Shown: piece by piece, positions 22,812 to 33,984 of the stretch | How positions within the stretch are numbered: position 1 is the stretch's first letter | Layout of the letters: every line of letters begins with the position of its first letter | Source: Apoderus coryli | Taxonomy: Eukaryota; Arthropoda; Insecta; Coleoptera; Attelabidae | Reading direction: 5' to 3' | Length of the DNA: 64,000 nucleotides | Assembly: GCA_911728435.2 (NCBI GenBank) | Contig: OU452199.1 | Coordinates: 3,730,860-3,794,859, forward strand | Made by a program: the position numbers and the translations under genes | Notes under the pieces: generated by a model | Told to the model about the DNA's origin: nothing | Database searches by the model: none | Seen by the model: the letters and a program-made list of their open reading frames with translations, nothing else

Positions 22812-24770
22812 ATGAAGACACAAAAGAATATAAAACCAGCGACGACGACAATGTGGTCCAATACTACTAATACGCTAACAATAGAAGTATAATTGTAAAT
22901 AAAATTATCATAAGAATATAATAACAAATTGTATCCTTTTTAGGAAACGATACCAATAGCAGAAACTTCCCAGCAGCAATCATGTATGCTACAAACGGTT
23001 AGCGATATTAATAAAGATCCAAATAATATACAAAACATGGACATAATAATACTAGAAAGTAATACAAAACTAACTTCCCCAGAATCTAATAGCACATTAA
23101 CACTACCATATGTTGTATTTAACAAAGACAGTAATGTTGATAACACTAATATAACAAGAATAAATTTAGAAAAAAATACAGATACAACAAAATCTCAACA
23201 CATAAGTACAACACAAAATATTAGTAGTAATAATAATAATAACAACAGTGATGTGTTTGATAATATGTTATATTTCGTCTGTAATTTGTGTCCGTTCTTA
23301 TGTACTAGAGACACGAAAATAACTGAACATTTAGCGAGTGCACATCAAAATAACGTTAAATGCTTAACTACTGCAAATCAACTGAAGTGCCCTGCTTGTT
23401 CGAATATATTTTTTCATCAAGTATCATTAAAATCGCACTTAACTCATGACCACGAAGTTTGTGACAGTGATATAGACCTTATATTACAAGCTGTAATATA
23501 TTATTCGAATAAAAATAAAACTAAACCTAGTGACAGTAGTAATAATGGTAACAATCCTATATCAATTAATAATATTGATAGTGATAACACCAATGTAAAA
23601 GCTCTAAATAATGATAAGACTAATCTAAGTGAAGCATTGGTATTAGCAAATAAACAGTCTTTACCGCAAGTTGATTTAGCACAAAATAATAACGCCTTTA
23701 CCAATTTGTTGAATAAAAACGATCCAATTCCAAAGTATTTGAATACGTGCTCGTCCGTAACGAATTCTTCAAATGCAAATGATCCTGTTGCAACGTATTT
23801 GAATACTACATGTTGTTCCGTAATGTCTTGTAAAGTACGGTTATCAGATTCGAGTAAATTAGAGTACCATATCAAGTCGCATCATGAAGAAGCGTTTAAA
23901 TGTTTAGAGTGTAATGAGAAATTCATGTTTTGGAAATCGCTTACTTCCCATTTGTGGCGTTTACATCATATTGATATGGAGCTTTTTGCATGCGATAAAT
24001 GTGATTATAAAACATACAGTGCTGCAAAACTAAATAACGTCCACAAGTTGATTCACAGTGAAGTTAAAGCTTTTTCGTGTGATGTTTGTAATAAAAGTTT
24101 TAAGAATATTAAACAGTTACGGAATCATAAGATAATCCATGCGGAGAAGAAGAAGACTAAAACTACTTTTCAGTGTGATGTTTGTATGAAACTATTTGAA
24201 AGTAAAAGAACGCTGAAGACTCATAAAGATATAGTGCATAATAAAATTAAACCGTATTTGTGCAGTTATTGTGGCTACAAAGGATCCTCGAGGTCTGCAT
24301 TGAAGATGCATATTAGAATGCATACGGGTACGTAGAACCGAAAAAAGTTGGTTTTATTGTTTGAATGTAATTTTCGCTTCAGGGGAGAAACCATTCAGTT
24401 GCGAGCATTGTGCATATACAACATCAGACCACAATTCTTTAAGACGCCACAAATTAAGGCATACAGGACATAAGCCTTACAAATGTTCATTTTGTTCATA
24501 CGCTTGTATACAGAGCAGTACTTACAAGGTAAGTGACTGGCAGGTGATTCTTTAAATAAGCTCAACTGAGCTGAGGTGAAGAAAGAAAACATAGTTTGAC
24601 AGTTTTTAATGTTTAAGGTACATTTGAAAACGAAACATCCGGATTTAGAAAAAGATTTAATGTTTACATGTAGCTACTGCCAATTCAGGTCTGTAAATAA
24701 GGAACTCTACACGTCCCACTTGATAACTGTACACAAGCAATCGCCAACTAAAGCATCTGTAGAAAGTTGA
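22812..24770 (+). CDS. C2H2 zinc-finger protein, 11 fingers
   Basis: Probable nuclear DNA-binding protein; target unknown. Exons 22812-22886, 22944-24327, 24383-24528 and 24618-24770 join in phase to 585 residues. Exon 1 (25 residues from ATG at 22812) is supported by donor GTATAA and acceptor TTTTAG in phase; if wrong, translation would start at 22986. The first ~90 residues and a ~100-residue Asn/Ser-rich linker are disordered. Fingers start with FVCNLCPFLCTRDT and KCPACSNIFFHQ; eight more follow from FKCLECNEKF to YKCSFCSYACIQSS, plus one degenerate CCSVMSCKVRL finger; the last is FTCSYCQFRSVNKEL. An HTGEKPF linker spans the exon 2/3 junction. The finger at FACDKCDYKTYSAAKLNNVH is atypical in its His spacing. 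No ZAD, BTB or KRAB domain is seen. Confidence 0.85.
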
Positions 24771-25179
24771 TCTTAAGCATTTGCTGTTGTAGGCCTTATC
24801 CTTCAACGCGAAATCAATGACAGTTAACTGAAAAATTAACGTCAAAATGTTTGATAGCCAATGATAATATCATAGAATAAGGAAGCTACGCTAGGTTCCT
24901 TATTCTGTGATAATTTGGCAGTTTGTTCCTTTTATAAAAAAATGCAAGTGAGGCGATATACAATCATCTCACATCAGTCCACCTGCTTGTGGAAAGATAA
25001 CGCCTACTATAAGCGATCCGATCTATAAGTTATGGAGGGTAGAAGGAAGGAGAACCGTCTTATATGGGGGACAAGTTGAAAAAGTCTCCACACTATAAGT
25101 AATAAATAAATATGTACAGATTTTAATATTCAATTTATAAATTAATTATATATTTATTGTACAAAATATATTATACATG
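24771..25179. other. Convergent 3' flanks of zinc-finger and methyltransferase-like genes
   Basis: No coding signal. Contains a small hairpin GAATAAGGAA ... TTCCTTATTC (about 24874-24906) and several AATAAA-like strings near 25110-25170. Confidence 0.4.
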
Positions 25180-28166
25180 TTAATATTGTGTAAAACGTAC
25201 ATAAAATGCAATATAATCTTTCGTGTTTTTGATTTCTTGGGATTTATATAGTTTCCATTCGGAATTATTCTCAAATTGTGGTGAAAACGGTAATGGATCT
25301 GTATGTCGTCCTGCGTTTTTACCAGGACCTATAATAATTACTAGGTTTCCTCTACAAAAAAATATATAATATAAGATCACAGGAACATATATCACACTGT
25401 GATGAAAAATCACGAGTCGACTTTATATTTTATACATCATGATACAATAGGTTTATTCTTTCGTACTGAACTAAGTGAACAATCTGAAAATTGTCAGTTC
25501 ATTCACGATTGTGCGTATTCTTTCGACATCGATCACTTCTACCAAACTGATTAAAATTCCTACCCCCCTTGCCGCTTACTGATCAACCTCTAGGTACCGG
25601 TTAGTTCGTTCAGTTAACAGTTAAATTCTAAAAGTATTGTATTGAGAGATAAGAATTGGAATATGATTTCGAATCAAACCAATAAATTATAAAAGTTTAA
25701 AACATGGATAATAATATCATGGAAGAAATAATTTTCCAGTTTTCAAAGCAGATTTGGTTGTTTTCACAAGTTTTCGAGGTAAAGTGAAAGACAATCACAA
25801 AAAATATAATCTTTCGGTTTCGCCAAATATTCAGTTCAGTATAATGTATAATCACATTCAGTTTAACCACATTCACTTGTTCAGATCAATCACTACGAAA
25901 TAATAACCCTAATAATAACTCTATAGGTAGGATATCTTCCTGTTTAAAATAACTCGAGTTCGCGCAGTGACGTCATCGGTGCCCAGCGAATACTTGCATG
26001 CCATGCACTGTATGTTATAAGAGGTTTGGATTCGATAATCAAAACAATTTTTTTAAACTTGTGGCACTATAAAGAATAGAATATACTTATTTTATGCTTT
26101 AATAATATTTTTATTTATAATAAGTGCGTTCCAACCGTCAGTAATATTATCGTCGGTAAGCGTTTAATGCGACTGCCCAACGAAAGCAGCAAAATTACTC
26201 GGCGTTAAAATAACACGGGTGACGGGTGGGAACATTTTGGTGGCGATCTGTTAATTTTAAGGGCGGAGCTCCAATTCTGAGAGCTTGTCAGTTATGTAAT
26301 TTATATAATAGTGACAAATTGTGAATTATTTAAACGCACTCTGCATGACTCTCTGCTGCAACTAAACTTTTAAATATATATTATCAAGAATTAGTTTCAA
26401 TTTATGTTTTAAATTTATATATAATTGTTATTTTTATATTGTATTTTTCCTCTCTCTTTATTGTGTACAATTTGGCGCAGGGTTTTGGATTTGGTTGATT
26501 TAGATCTTTTTCTGATGCATACGCTATTGATGCTTATGTTGGATTATGTATGATGGATGTATTGTTAAATATTATTCAAACACGTATATTCACTATCGCG
26601 AGGGAATCCAAAAAAACGAAGTTTATTTGTCAAAGTTCTAACGACAATTATTCGAGTTTCAACCAAATATAGCGCACCTCATTATCTAATTATCATAAAA
26701 TAAAAGCACTAACACAGTATCAATACGAAACACTACTATACATTATAGAAAAGAAATCACAAATATTAAAAATACGGGCACAAAACAAGGAAATAATGCG
26801 TGCAATTGTACTTTTATACGACTTTTTACCCCGCACGGGCACCGACGACGTCACACTTCCCTACCTACTTGCGCACATCCGAGGCGATATCACTTATTGT
26901 ACCATGCATATACATGATGTATCTCTCTGACAAGGAACTTTTCTAATCGAAGATGTATCTATAGCGTTATTCTTTCGTAGTGATTGATCTGAACAAGTGA
27001 ATGTGATTAAACTGAATGTGATTATACTGAACTGAATATTTGGCGAAACCGAAAGATCATCTTTTTTGTATTTGTCTTTCACTTAACCTCGAAAACTTGT
27101 GAAAACAACCAAATGTGCTCTGAAAACTGGAAAATTATTTCTTCCATGATATTATTATCCATGTTTCAAATTTTTTAAAATTTATTGATTTGATTTGAAA
27201 TCATATTCCAATTATTATCTCTCAATATTCAATACTTTTAGAGGTTAACTGTTAACTGAACGAACTAACCGGTACCTAGAGGTTGATCAGTAAGCGGCAA
27301 GGGGGGTAGGAGTTTTAATCAGTTTGGTAGAAGTGACCGATGCCGAAAGAATACGCACAATCGTGAATGAACTGACAATTTTCAGATTGTTCACTTAGTT
27401 CAGTACGAAAGAATAACCCTAATATTAACTACCTTGAGATATTGACGCACTCGGTTACAGGGTGGTCGCAAATTAATGTAATATACTCTACTACTAAAAA
27501 TAGGCATAAGTCAATAATTACTGTATTTCACTCATTACGACCAGGAGGCAGTTCTATAACTTTGTGCTCAACCAGTGTCAATGTCAAACAAAACGTTAAC
27601 GACATGGAGTGGGGAGAATCGCATCTTTATAGTATTTTATTTCTTACACTTACCTATACAGTTTAACATATTCTTTAAATGCCTTTCCATTATTAAAGTA
27701 GCAGAATAATATAGCATAATTCGAATTCAATTTTAATGAATCAGAGTTTATGTTGTTATTGTTATCATCTTCAACAAAATCTAACTTGATAAACTGTGGA
27801 TTTGAATATTTACTCAGCCACCATTCTTTGTTTATTTCCACTCCTTTCACTGGTAAACCTAACAAAATTTAATTACTAAAAAAATATAACGTAAATTAAT
27901 ATTTGGTTATAATATCTACTTAAATATTTATGTAAAATCCACTCAAGTAAGCCGCAGCCACAACCAATTGATATTAAACCACATGATTCGAATTCTTGCA
28001 TAACACTTTTAATAAATTTTAAATTATTTTCATTCGGCCATATCCAACAAAGTTTTAACAAAATGTTATTATCAGAGTTCGTATTTAAATCTAAAATACT
28101 TTGCCAATCTTGTTTTCGGTATAAATCTAATACAGTTTGAAAAATGTCGATATTTTCGATATTCAT
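25180..28166 (-). CDS. Small SAM-dependent methyltransferase-like protein
   Basis: Three minus-strand exons, 28166-27920, 27858-27654 and 25351-25180, join in phase to 207 residues. Seen: helical N-terminus; LISIGCGCGLLEWILHKYL (residues 64-82), a glycine-rich SAM-binding motif I; VKGVEINKEWW, resembling motif II with its acidic ribose-binding residue; FIKLDFVEDD; ILFCYFNNGKAFKEYV at the motif IV position; GNLVIIIGPGKNAGRHTDP; then C-terminal strands ending FYVRFTQY. This layout fits a Rossmann methyltransferase fold. I do not recognise the substrate or an orthologue name, and catalysis is not shown. The second intron (2.3 kb) is filled by an inverted pair of repeats. Divergent to the kappaB-Ras gene with 695 bp between starts. 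Confidence 0.7.
25449..27419. repeat. Two inverted copies of a ~465-bp MITE in an intron
   Basis: Copy 1 (about 25449-25912) and copy 2 (about 26966-27419) are in opposite orientation with about 1.05 kb between them. Both have ends of the form GGGTTATTCTTTCGTA / TACGAAAGAATAACCC, so each copy has its own TIRs, while together they form a long inverted repeat. Shared blocks include CTACCCCCCTTGCCGC / its complement and GAACTAACCGGTACCTAGAG. The interior between copies has a further weak mirrored block (TGACGTCATCGGTGCCC near 25969 and the complement of GGGCACCGACGACGTCA near 26837). Confidence 0.8.
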
Positions 28167-28861
28167 TATAGACTAGGTTGTTATGTTAAGTGGTTTTAAA
28201 TAAAATACATAAATACATTAGTATTTTTTGGTCTATTTTTATAGTTCCAATCTGTTTTTTTAAGTAAATTCTATTTAAAAATGTAGGTATTGAGATTTAC
28301 ATCATAGTTTGATCAAGGCTAAAATATACTGATTAGAAATGTATTAATATAATTAGCTGTCAATGACAATTTTTAAAATTATACCCAACTATTACATGTT
28401 AGCTTTGAAATAGTTATATGAAATTAACATTTTATTTAATTAAATCTAAAATAATGGTATAAGTATAGGAGTTTAGATGGACAAAATCTAGGTTTATTTA
28501 TACGGCATTTTGTTGGGCTATACGTTGTCTATTAATTATGAGATCTGAATGTACACTTCATCAAATCATAATAATCAAAACATATCATAGAAAAATTAAA
28601 ATAACGCCCGTTAATGCTTTATTTTTGTTATTACAAAACCTAATAATAAAGTGAGAGCTAAGATTTGGCAACAGAGTAATGTACTTGCAACCTGCTTTTA
28701 GACAATTCAAATATTTTAATATCACTGGTTTTGTTGAATTCTGCAAGACTACATAGTACGAAGTAAAGGTTCGCATGTCGATGTCAAATGTCAAAATGGT
28801 ATATTTATATTTTTTATTTTCACCAAATTAAAGAGTAAATAATTATTTATAAATTTTAATA
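28167..28861. promoter_or_regulatory. Divergent promoter region, methyltransferase-like and kappaB-Ras genes
   Basis: 695 bp of AT-rich sequence between two divergent start codons. No repeat or ORF of note. It must contain both promoters if the gene models are right; no TATA box or initiator can be called with confidence. Confidence 0.4.
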
Positions 28862-29603
28862 ATGGGTAAAATCTCAAAAGTAGTAATCTGTGGTATGAAA
28901 GGAGTTGGAAAAACCGCTTTATTAGAACAAGTGATATATGGCAATATAACTGATACATCAGTAAATAACATTAACAATGTATTATTCAGTATATTTCAAT
29001 CACATTAATTAAAGGAGCTCCATCCCACAATTGAAGACATTTACGTGGCGAATATCGAATCAGATAAAGGAACAAGAGAACGCGTCCGATTTTACGATAC
29101 TGCTGGGATAGAACCAGCTCAAATAGCGACAGCCAATGGAACAACAAACCAACAATTACCTAGACACTATTTAATGTTAGCTGATGGATATATTTTAGTT
29201 TACGATCCAAATAAAGTTGAATCATTGGATGCGATAATGTCTATTAAGAAGGACATTGACAGGAATAAAGATAAAAAAGAGGTTCTTCATCTTAATTAAA
29301 TGTATTTATTAATTATCAAAGCATCTGAAATATTAATATTTTATTGTTTTTTAGCTCACAATCATTGTGATTGCAAATAAAAGACCTCAAATGGATAATA
29401 CAGATACAGAGTTCGATGCACTAGTAGAAAAAGCTGTTTTGTGGAGCAACAGAGAAAAAATTAAACATTTTTCAGTCTCTGTAATGCAGCGTTCTAGCTT
29501 GTTTGAACCGTTTGTTTATATAACTAGTAAACTGAATCCACCGCCCAGTAAAAGTACTTTTACACCACTTTCGATGGGTAGAAAAGTTTTAAAAGACACA
29601 TAA
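28862..29603 (+). CDS. kappaB-Ras: kappaB-Ras small GTPase (NKIRAS family)
   Basis: Ras-like protein that in mammals binds I-kappaB and restrains NF-kappaB and Ral signalling. Three exons, 28862-28960, 29015-29281 and 29355-29603, join in phase 0 to 204 residues. Seen: P-loop GMKGVGKT (11-18); ELHPTIEDIY; DTAGIE (61-66); LPRHYLMLADGYILVYDPNK; IVIANKRPQ; and a C-terminal FEPFVYITSKLNPPPSKSTF block typical of NKIRAS (LIEPF...ASKL..P.SKS.F). The residue at Ras Gly12 is Lys and that at Ras Gln61 is Ile, agreeing with the known lack of these residues in kappaB-Ras. The NKxD motif reads NKRP, lacking the Asp that reads guanine, which is unusual. The donor after exon 2 (GTTCTT) is non-consensus. No C-terminal CaaX box, as expected. 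Confidence 0.93.
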
Positions 29604-29725
29604 GTTTCTTATACGTGAATGAAGTGATAGCCGATCTCCAACCAAAATAGTAACTACGTCTCTTATTTCAATTTTGCTATCAGATATAAATAGGCATGCC
29701 ATCCTTTTGAATCTCTGTTCTATAA

Positions 29726-32137
29726 CACAGGCCAACAAAATGAAAAAAAAAATTTGGTGCCAGAAATCTAACATCTGATTTTAGATGTTTTTAATGTGCT
29801 GATTCCAAAAATGCCACCAGATTTTTTCTATCAGCTCTAGTTTTTGAGATACACGTTACAGGTTAAATGATATATTTTTTTCTGATAAAGGACAACAAAT
29901 AAAGAGATAAATATGTACTTAATCGTCAAAATAGGAATTTCCCAGAATCTAATTAGCCAAATGGATACCTGGAATTGTCCCTGACCCAATGTTCCTATAC
30001 TAGGAACTACTCAATACAATGCTCTTACTTACTTTTATACCTGTAATTGCCTATGACCCGATCCTTCTATACCTGCTTGGCTGTACTTGATTTAGTATAT
30101 TACTGAGTTTTCCCAAGTAAAGTTGTGCTATCATTTTGTGTAAATTTTGGTCGTTTTGTAGTATCAAGACACTAAACTGAAACAATGGCATCCACAAGCA
30201 GACGTACCTGTGTAAATCATCCCGATGTTTTTTGTTATGTGTGTGGTGAATACACTTTGAAAGAGAGCAGAAAAAGGATTTCTGACTTTGTGAAAAGAGC
30301 TTATCTTGCCTATTTTGGCGTTCATTTAGGAGATCAAGATAAATCTTGGGCCCCACATTTCATATGTAAAACATGTGTTGAACATTTGCGACAGTGGACA
30401 ACTGGAAAGAGGAAGTGCCTAAAGTTTGGTGTACCAATGGTTTGGAGAGAACCGCGGAACCATCATGACGACTGCTATTTTTGTCTCGTTAATATTAAAG
30501 GCATAAATAGAAACAATAGACACAAATGGACATATCCTGATCTAGATTCTGCAAGAAGGCCTGTAGTGCATTCGGAAGAAATACCCGTTCCATCATTCAG
30601 CAGTCTACCCAAACTGACAGAAGATGATACAGAAACATCAACGTCTGACGAAGTTAAAAGAATTCAATCAGAAAACGACAGCGATTTTGAAGCAGATTTA
30701 GCAACTCCGCAGTGTTTCAATCAAGAAGAACTAAACGATCTTATAAGAGACCTGAATCTCTCAAAGGAATCCGCTGAATTACTTGCATCCAGATTAAAAG
30801 AAAAAAATCTACTTTGTCGAGGTACTAATATTACATTTTATCGTAAAAGAGATAAGGATCTGCTGCCTTTTTTCACTCAGGAAAATGACTTGGTATTCTG
30901 TAACAATATAAAAGGGCTCTTAGAAAAAATGGGTTTGCCTGAATACACTCCAGATGATTGGCGCCTTTTTATTGACAGTTCAAAACGTAGTTTAAAATGT
31001 GTTCTTTTACATAACGGTAACAAATATGGCTCAATTCCTATTGGTCATTCTACTACCATGAAGGAAGAATATGAAACAATAGCATTAGTTTTGAGAAAAA
31101 TTAAATACGAAGAACATCAGTGGTCAATTTGTGTTGATTTAAAAATGATTAACTTCCTCCTTGGACAGCAGAGTGGTTATACAAAATATCCTTGTTTTTT
31201 GTGCCTTTGGGACAGCAGAGCTAAAAATGAGCACTGGGTTAACAAAAATTGGCCTTCAAGAGATGTCATGATTCAAGGAATACAAAACGTGATCAACGAA
31301 CCTTTGGTTTCAAGAGAAAAAATCTTACTTCCGCCCTTGCATATCAAGCTAGGCCTAATGAAGCAATTTGTGAAGGCCTTAAATCGAGATGGAAATTGTT
31401 TTGGGTATTTGTCACGTAAATTTCCTGGCATTAGCACGGAAAAACTAAAAGCTGGTATATTTGATGGTCCTCAAATAAGGCAACTTGTTAAAGATCCACA
31501 ATTCACCACATCAATGAACGAGACTGAATCTAACGCTTGGAGTTCATTTGTTCAAGTAGTACAAAATTTTCTTGGCAATCATAAAGCAGACAATTACGTA
31601 GAATTAGTGGAAACTATGCTTTCAAATTTTAATATTCTCGGCTGTAACATGAGTATAAAAGTTCACTACCTCCACAGCCACCTAGATCGTTTTCCAGAAA
31701 ACTTAGGTGATTGTAGTGAAGAACAGGGGGAAAGATTCCACCAGGATATTAAAACTATGGAAGATCGTTATCAAGGACGATGGGATAGCCACATGATGGC
31801 GGACTACTGCTGGAGCCTTCAGCGAGACTGCCCTAGTAAACTCCATTCTAGAAAATCGTATAAAAGAAAATTTTTATGTGATTAGTGACTAATGTAATTA
31901 TGTAAATTAAGTTTTTGCAATAAATACTTAAATCCATGTGTCTTTGTTTTTTTTAACTGTCAATAGTAATATTATATATTATAACAGTTATAACGTAAAT
32001 TATATACACAATTTTTTAAAAAATCTCAAAAACTAGATCTGATAGACAAAATCTGAGAACCTTTTTACATTCTGCATCCAAAAATTACTCAGGAACAGTT
32101 AAAAAATCGCAGGCACCAAAATGTGTGTTGGCCTGTG
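29726..32137 (+). mobile_element. DNA transposon with intact transposase-like ORF, TAA target duplication
   Basis: Left end CACAGGCCAACA and right end TGTTGGCCTGTG are perfect 12-bp inverted termini. The trinucleotide TAA flanks both sides (29723-29725 and 32138-32140). Sub-terminal inverted similarity continues: TTTGGTGCC, and CAGATTTTTTCTATCAG versus CAGATTTTGTCTATCAG followed by CTAGTTTTTGAGA. Length 2412 bp, a single uninterrupted ORF inside. Three-base duplications and CAC ends are compatible with the CMC (CACTA/Mirage/Chapaev) group; the superfamily is an inference. Confidence 0.85.
30185..31885 (+). CDS. Transposase-like protein, 566 residues, intact
   Basis: Single-exon ORF from an ATG in a good context (AACAATGG) to TAG, centred between the TIRs of the 2.4-kb element. 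Seen: N-terminal cysteine-rich region (FCYVCGEYTL at 16-25; FICKTCVEHL near 60; CYFCLVNI near 97), likely zinc-binding; an acidic Ser/Thr linker; then a catalytic-type core with FIDSSKRSLKCVLLHNG, SICVDLKMINFLLGQ, YPCFLCLWDSRAKNEHW, LPPLHIKLGLMKQFVKAL, IKVHYLHSHLDRFPEN, SEEQGERFHQDIKTMEDRYQ and MMADYCWSL. Asp-Asp-Glu candidates are in the FIDSS, CVDLK and EEQGE blocks, with a CxxC insertion between, as in several eukaryotic DDE transposases. I recall related multicopy insect ORFs but cannot name the family with certainty. The intact frame suggests recent activity or recent arrival. Confidence 0.72.
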   Translation: MASTSRRTCVNHPDVFCYVCGEYTLKESRKRISDFVKRAYLAYFGVHLGDQDKSWAPHFICKTCVEHLRQWTTGKRKCLKFGVPMVWREPRNHHDDCYFCLVNIKGINRNNRHKWTYPDLDSARRPVVHSEEIPVPSFSSLPKLTEDDTETSTSDEVKRIQSENDSDFEADLATPQCFNQEELNDLIRDLNLSKESAELLASRLKEKNLLCRGTNITFYRKRDKDLLPFFTQENDLVFCNNIKGLLEKMGLPEYTPDDWRLFIDSSKRSLKCVLLHNGNKYGSIPIGHSTTMKEEYETIALVLRKIKYEEHQWSICVDLKMINFLLGQQSGYTKYPCFLCLWDSRAKNEHWVNKNWPSRDVMIQGIQNVINEPLVSREKILLPPLHIKLGLMKQFVKALNRDGNCFGYLSRKFPGISTEKLKAGIFDGPQIRQLVKDPQFTTSMNETESNAWSSFVQVVQNFLGNHKADNYVELVETMLSNFNILGCNMSIKVHYLHSHLDRFPENLGDCSEEQGERFHQDIKTMEDRYQGRWDSHMMADYCWSLQRDCPSKLHSRKSYKRKFLCD

Positions 32138-32140
32138 TAA

Positions 32141-33980
32141 TCATTACAACTTGATTTGATTATTATTATTAGTAACAAACTCTGGTTCTCTGAGCGACGG
32201 GAGCAACAAGGAACTGCTTAGACCTTTAGACAATTGAGTGAATTTGAGTAGGCCGGAGATAATGAAATTTCACACAAAAACCAAACTATATTCTCATTGG
32301 TTATTGTTTCTGTCCTATACCTAAATTTTTGGTTATGTATTGTAAGCTATTGTGATATACTGGAAGAATCTCATTAAAGTGTAATATTAATTTGTATATT
32401 TTTTTGTGAACTAATACTTCCAATACCATTAACCACCAAATGTAGATATTATGGTTACTTGTTAGCCCACGTCTGGTAAAAGGACTCATCCGTCCAAAGG
32501 ATCATATTATATAATATGTAAAAAGTCTGGATTTTCTTCCCTCGAGTTGAAAAGCCACTTGCAAAATCTGCCTTACGACAGCTCAGCCTCGGAATGTTAT
32601 CAAAAGTACGTGACACAATTCAATTAACTGTCATAACACTGACAGTAGTAAGTCGTCTTTTTTTTCATGGCCTACTACGACAGATTGAAATTTGTTTGAT
32701 TTCCAGTTGCTTAGAATTTTTGACTGGCAAACGATGTGTCGAACGAAGAAAAGTGAAGAGTTTTTTGTTGTAAATTGATTAAGGATTCCATAAATACTTT
32801 TTACTTAAAAAAACAGTGGTGTATCATTTTTGAAGTGAATTAATATTTTCGTCACGCAAAAGAGATGAAGCATATAACAAATATGAGGAAGAGAGAGACA
32901 GAGATATTAGTGGTATATGTTACACACTATATCCTATACCATACACGAGAAAACGAGTGCATGCATAGGCACAGCTACATGACAACGCGCTTGGTTCTGA
33001 TATATACCGGTTGTATTGCAGCATATCAAGAGTATTATTATACCAGCTGTACTTTGTTGTATGAGATTAAATAGTTTTTACTGAAATAAATAATAATAAG
33101 AATGATTAATTTTTAATTAAAAGTTAATGAATAATAATTTGATATTTGAATAAAAACTTTGTTTGACTTTATTGTAAAAAATATTTTACAAAAGGCGAAG
33201 TTGATGCTGCAGCTTCCTCACTTAACCTAAATAAAAATAAGGAATAGTATCGGCACAGTTTATACAGTTGGTTCTCATCGTGTCGGAACGTTTCATCTTC
33301 ATGTCTTCAAAACAATTCGCCGCCCGCATAGTTACAGTATAGTATATATATAATGGTGCAACTTTATTTGTAGTTTTCCAAAAGTATTTTGAACACTATC
33401 TCGTTTTAATAAGTTTTTGAAAAACTACAATTAATAGTTGCATCATAATATGTAACTATTTAAATTTATTGGAAATATTCGTCACTTATATTATTTTAAA
33501 TTTCCCGCCAAAACTAATTTATGAGCATGCGACACATCAATAGATGGCACTTCTTTTAGTTCCGATTGTTAACATTGCAGTTCGTGTTCTTAAAGTGTAT
33601 GTTTTGTGCATAAGGAAGAAGATTATGCTTGGGCTTCGTGATGCTCGGATTCGTTTGAAAATTATGAGTCAACTAAAAATATTAATAATATATACTTTAC
33701 CCAAGAGAAATAAATATGTTGTAGTTTGAAATTCTGGTGAAAGAAGTATTCACTTCTATCACGTGTACTGTGCTGCACGCGAATTTTTTTTTTTTTTTCA
33801 TTAACATTTCCCGAAGATGTATCCGTACATACTCCACTGGTGGAAGTAAAATAATATTTTTACGTAAAAAGATGTATCTAAATTATCTATCCAAACGCGC
33901 CAAATTTCATTTAAATATCTGAAGTAGTTTTAAAAATATTAATAAATTTGTAATTTTTTATAAAAATTGTGTCCTATATA
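32141..33980. other. Unassigned AT-rich stretch
   Basis: No gene recognised. About 33245-33355 resembles 52745-52870: both contain CGTGTCGGAA(C/T)G, then a phrase like TGTCTTCAAA(A/G)CAATTC, and a following AGTATAGTATATAT-type tract. It is therefore part of an unclassified repeat. Small ORFs here (for example 33544-33729) match nothing known. Confidence 0.35.
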
Positions 33981-33984
33981 TTTT

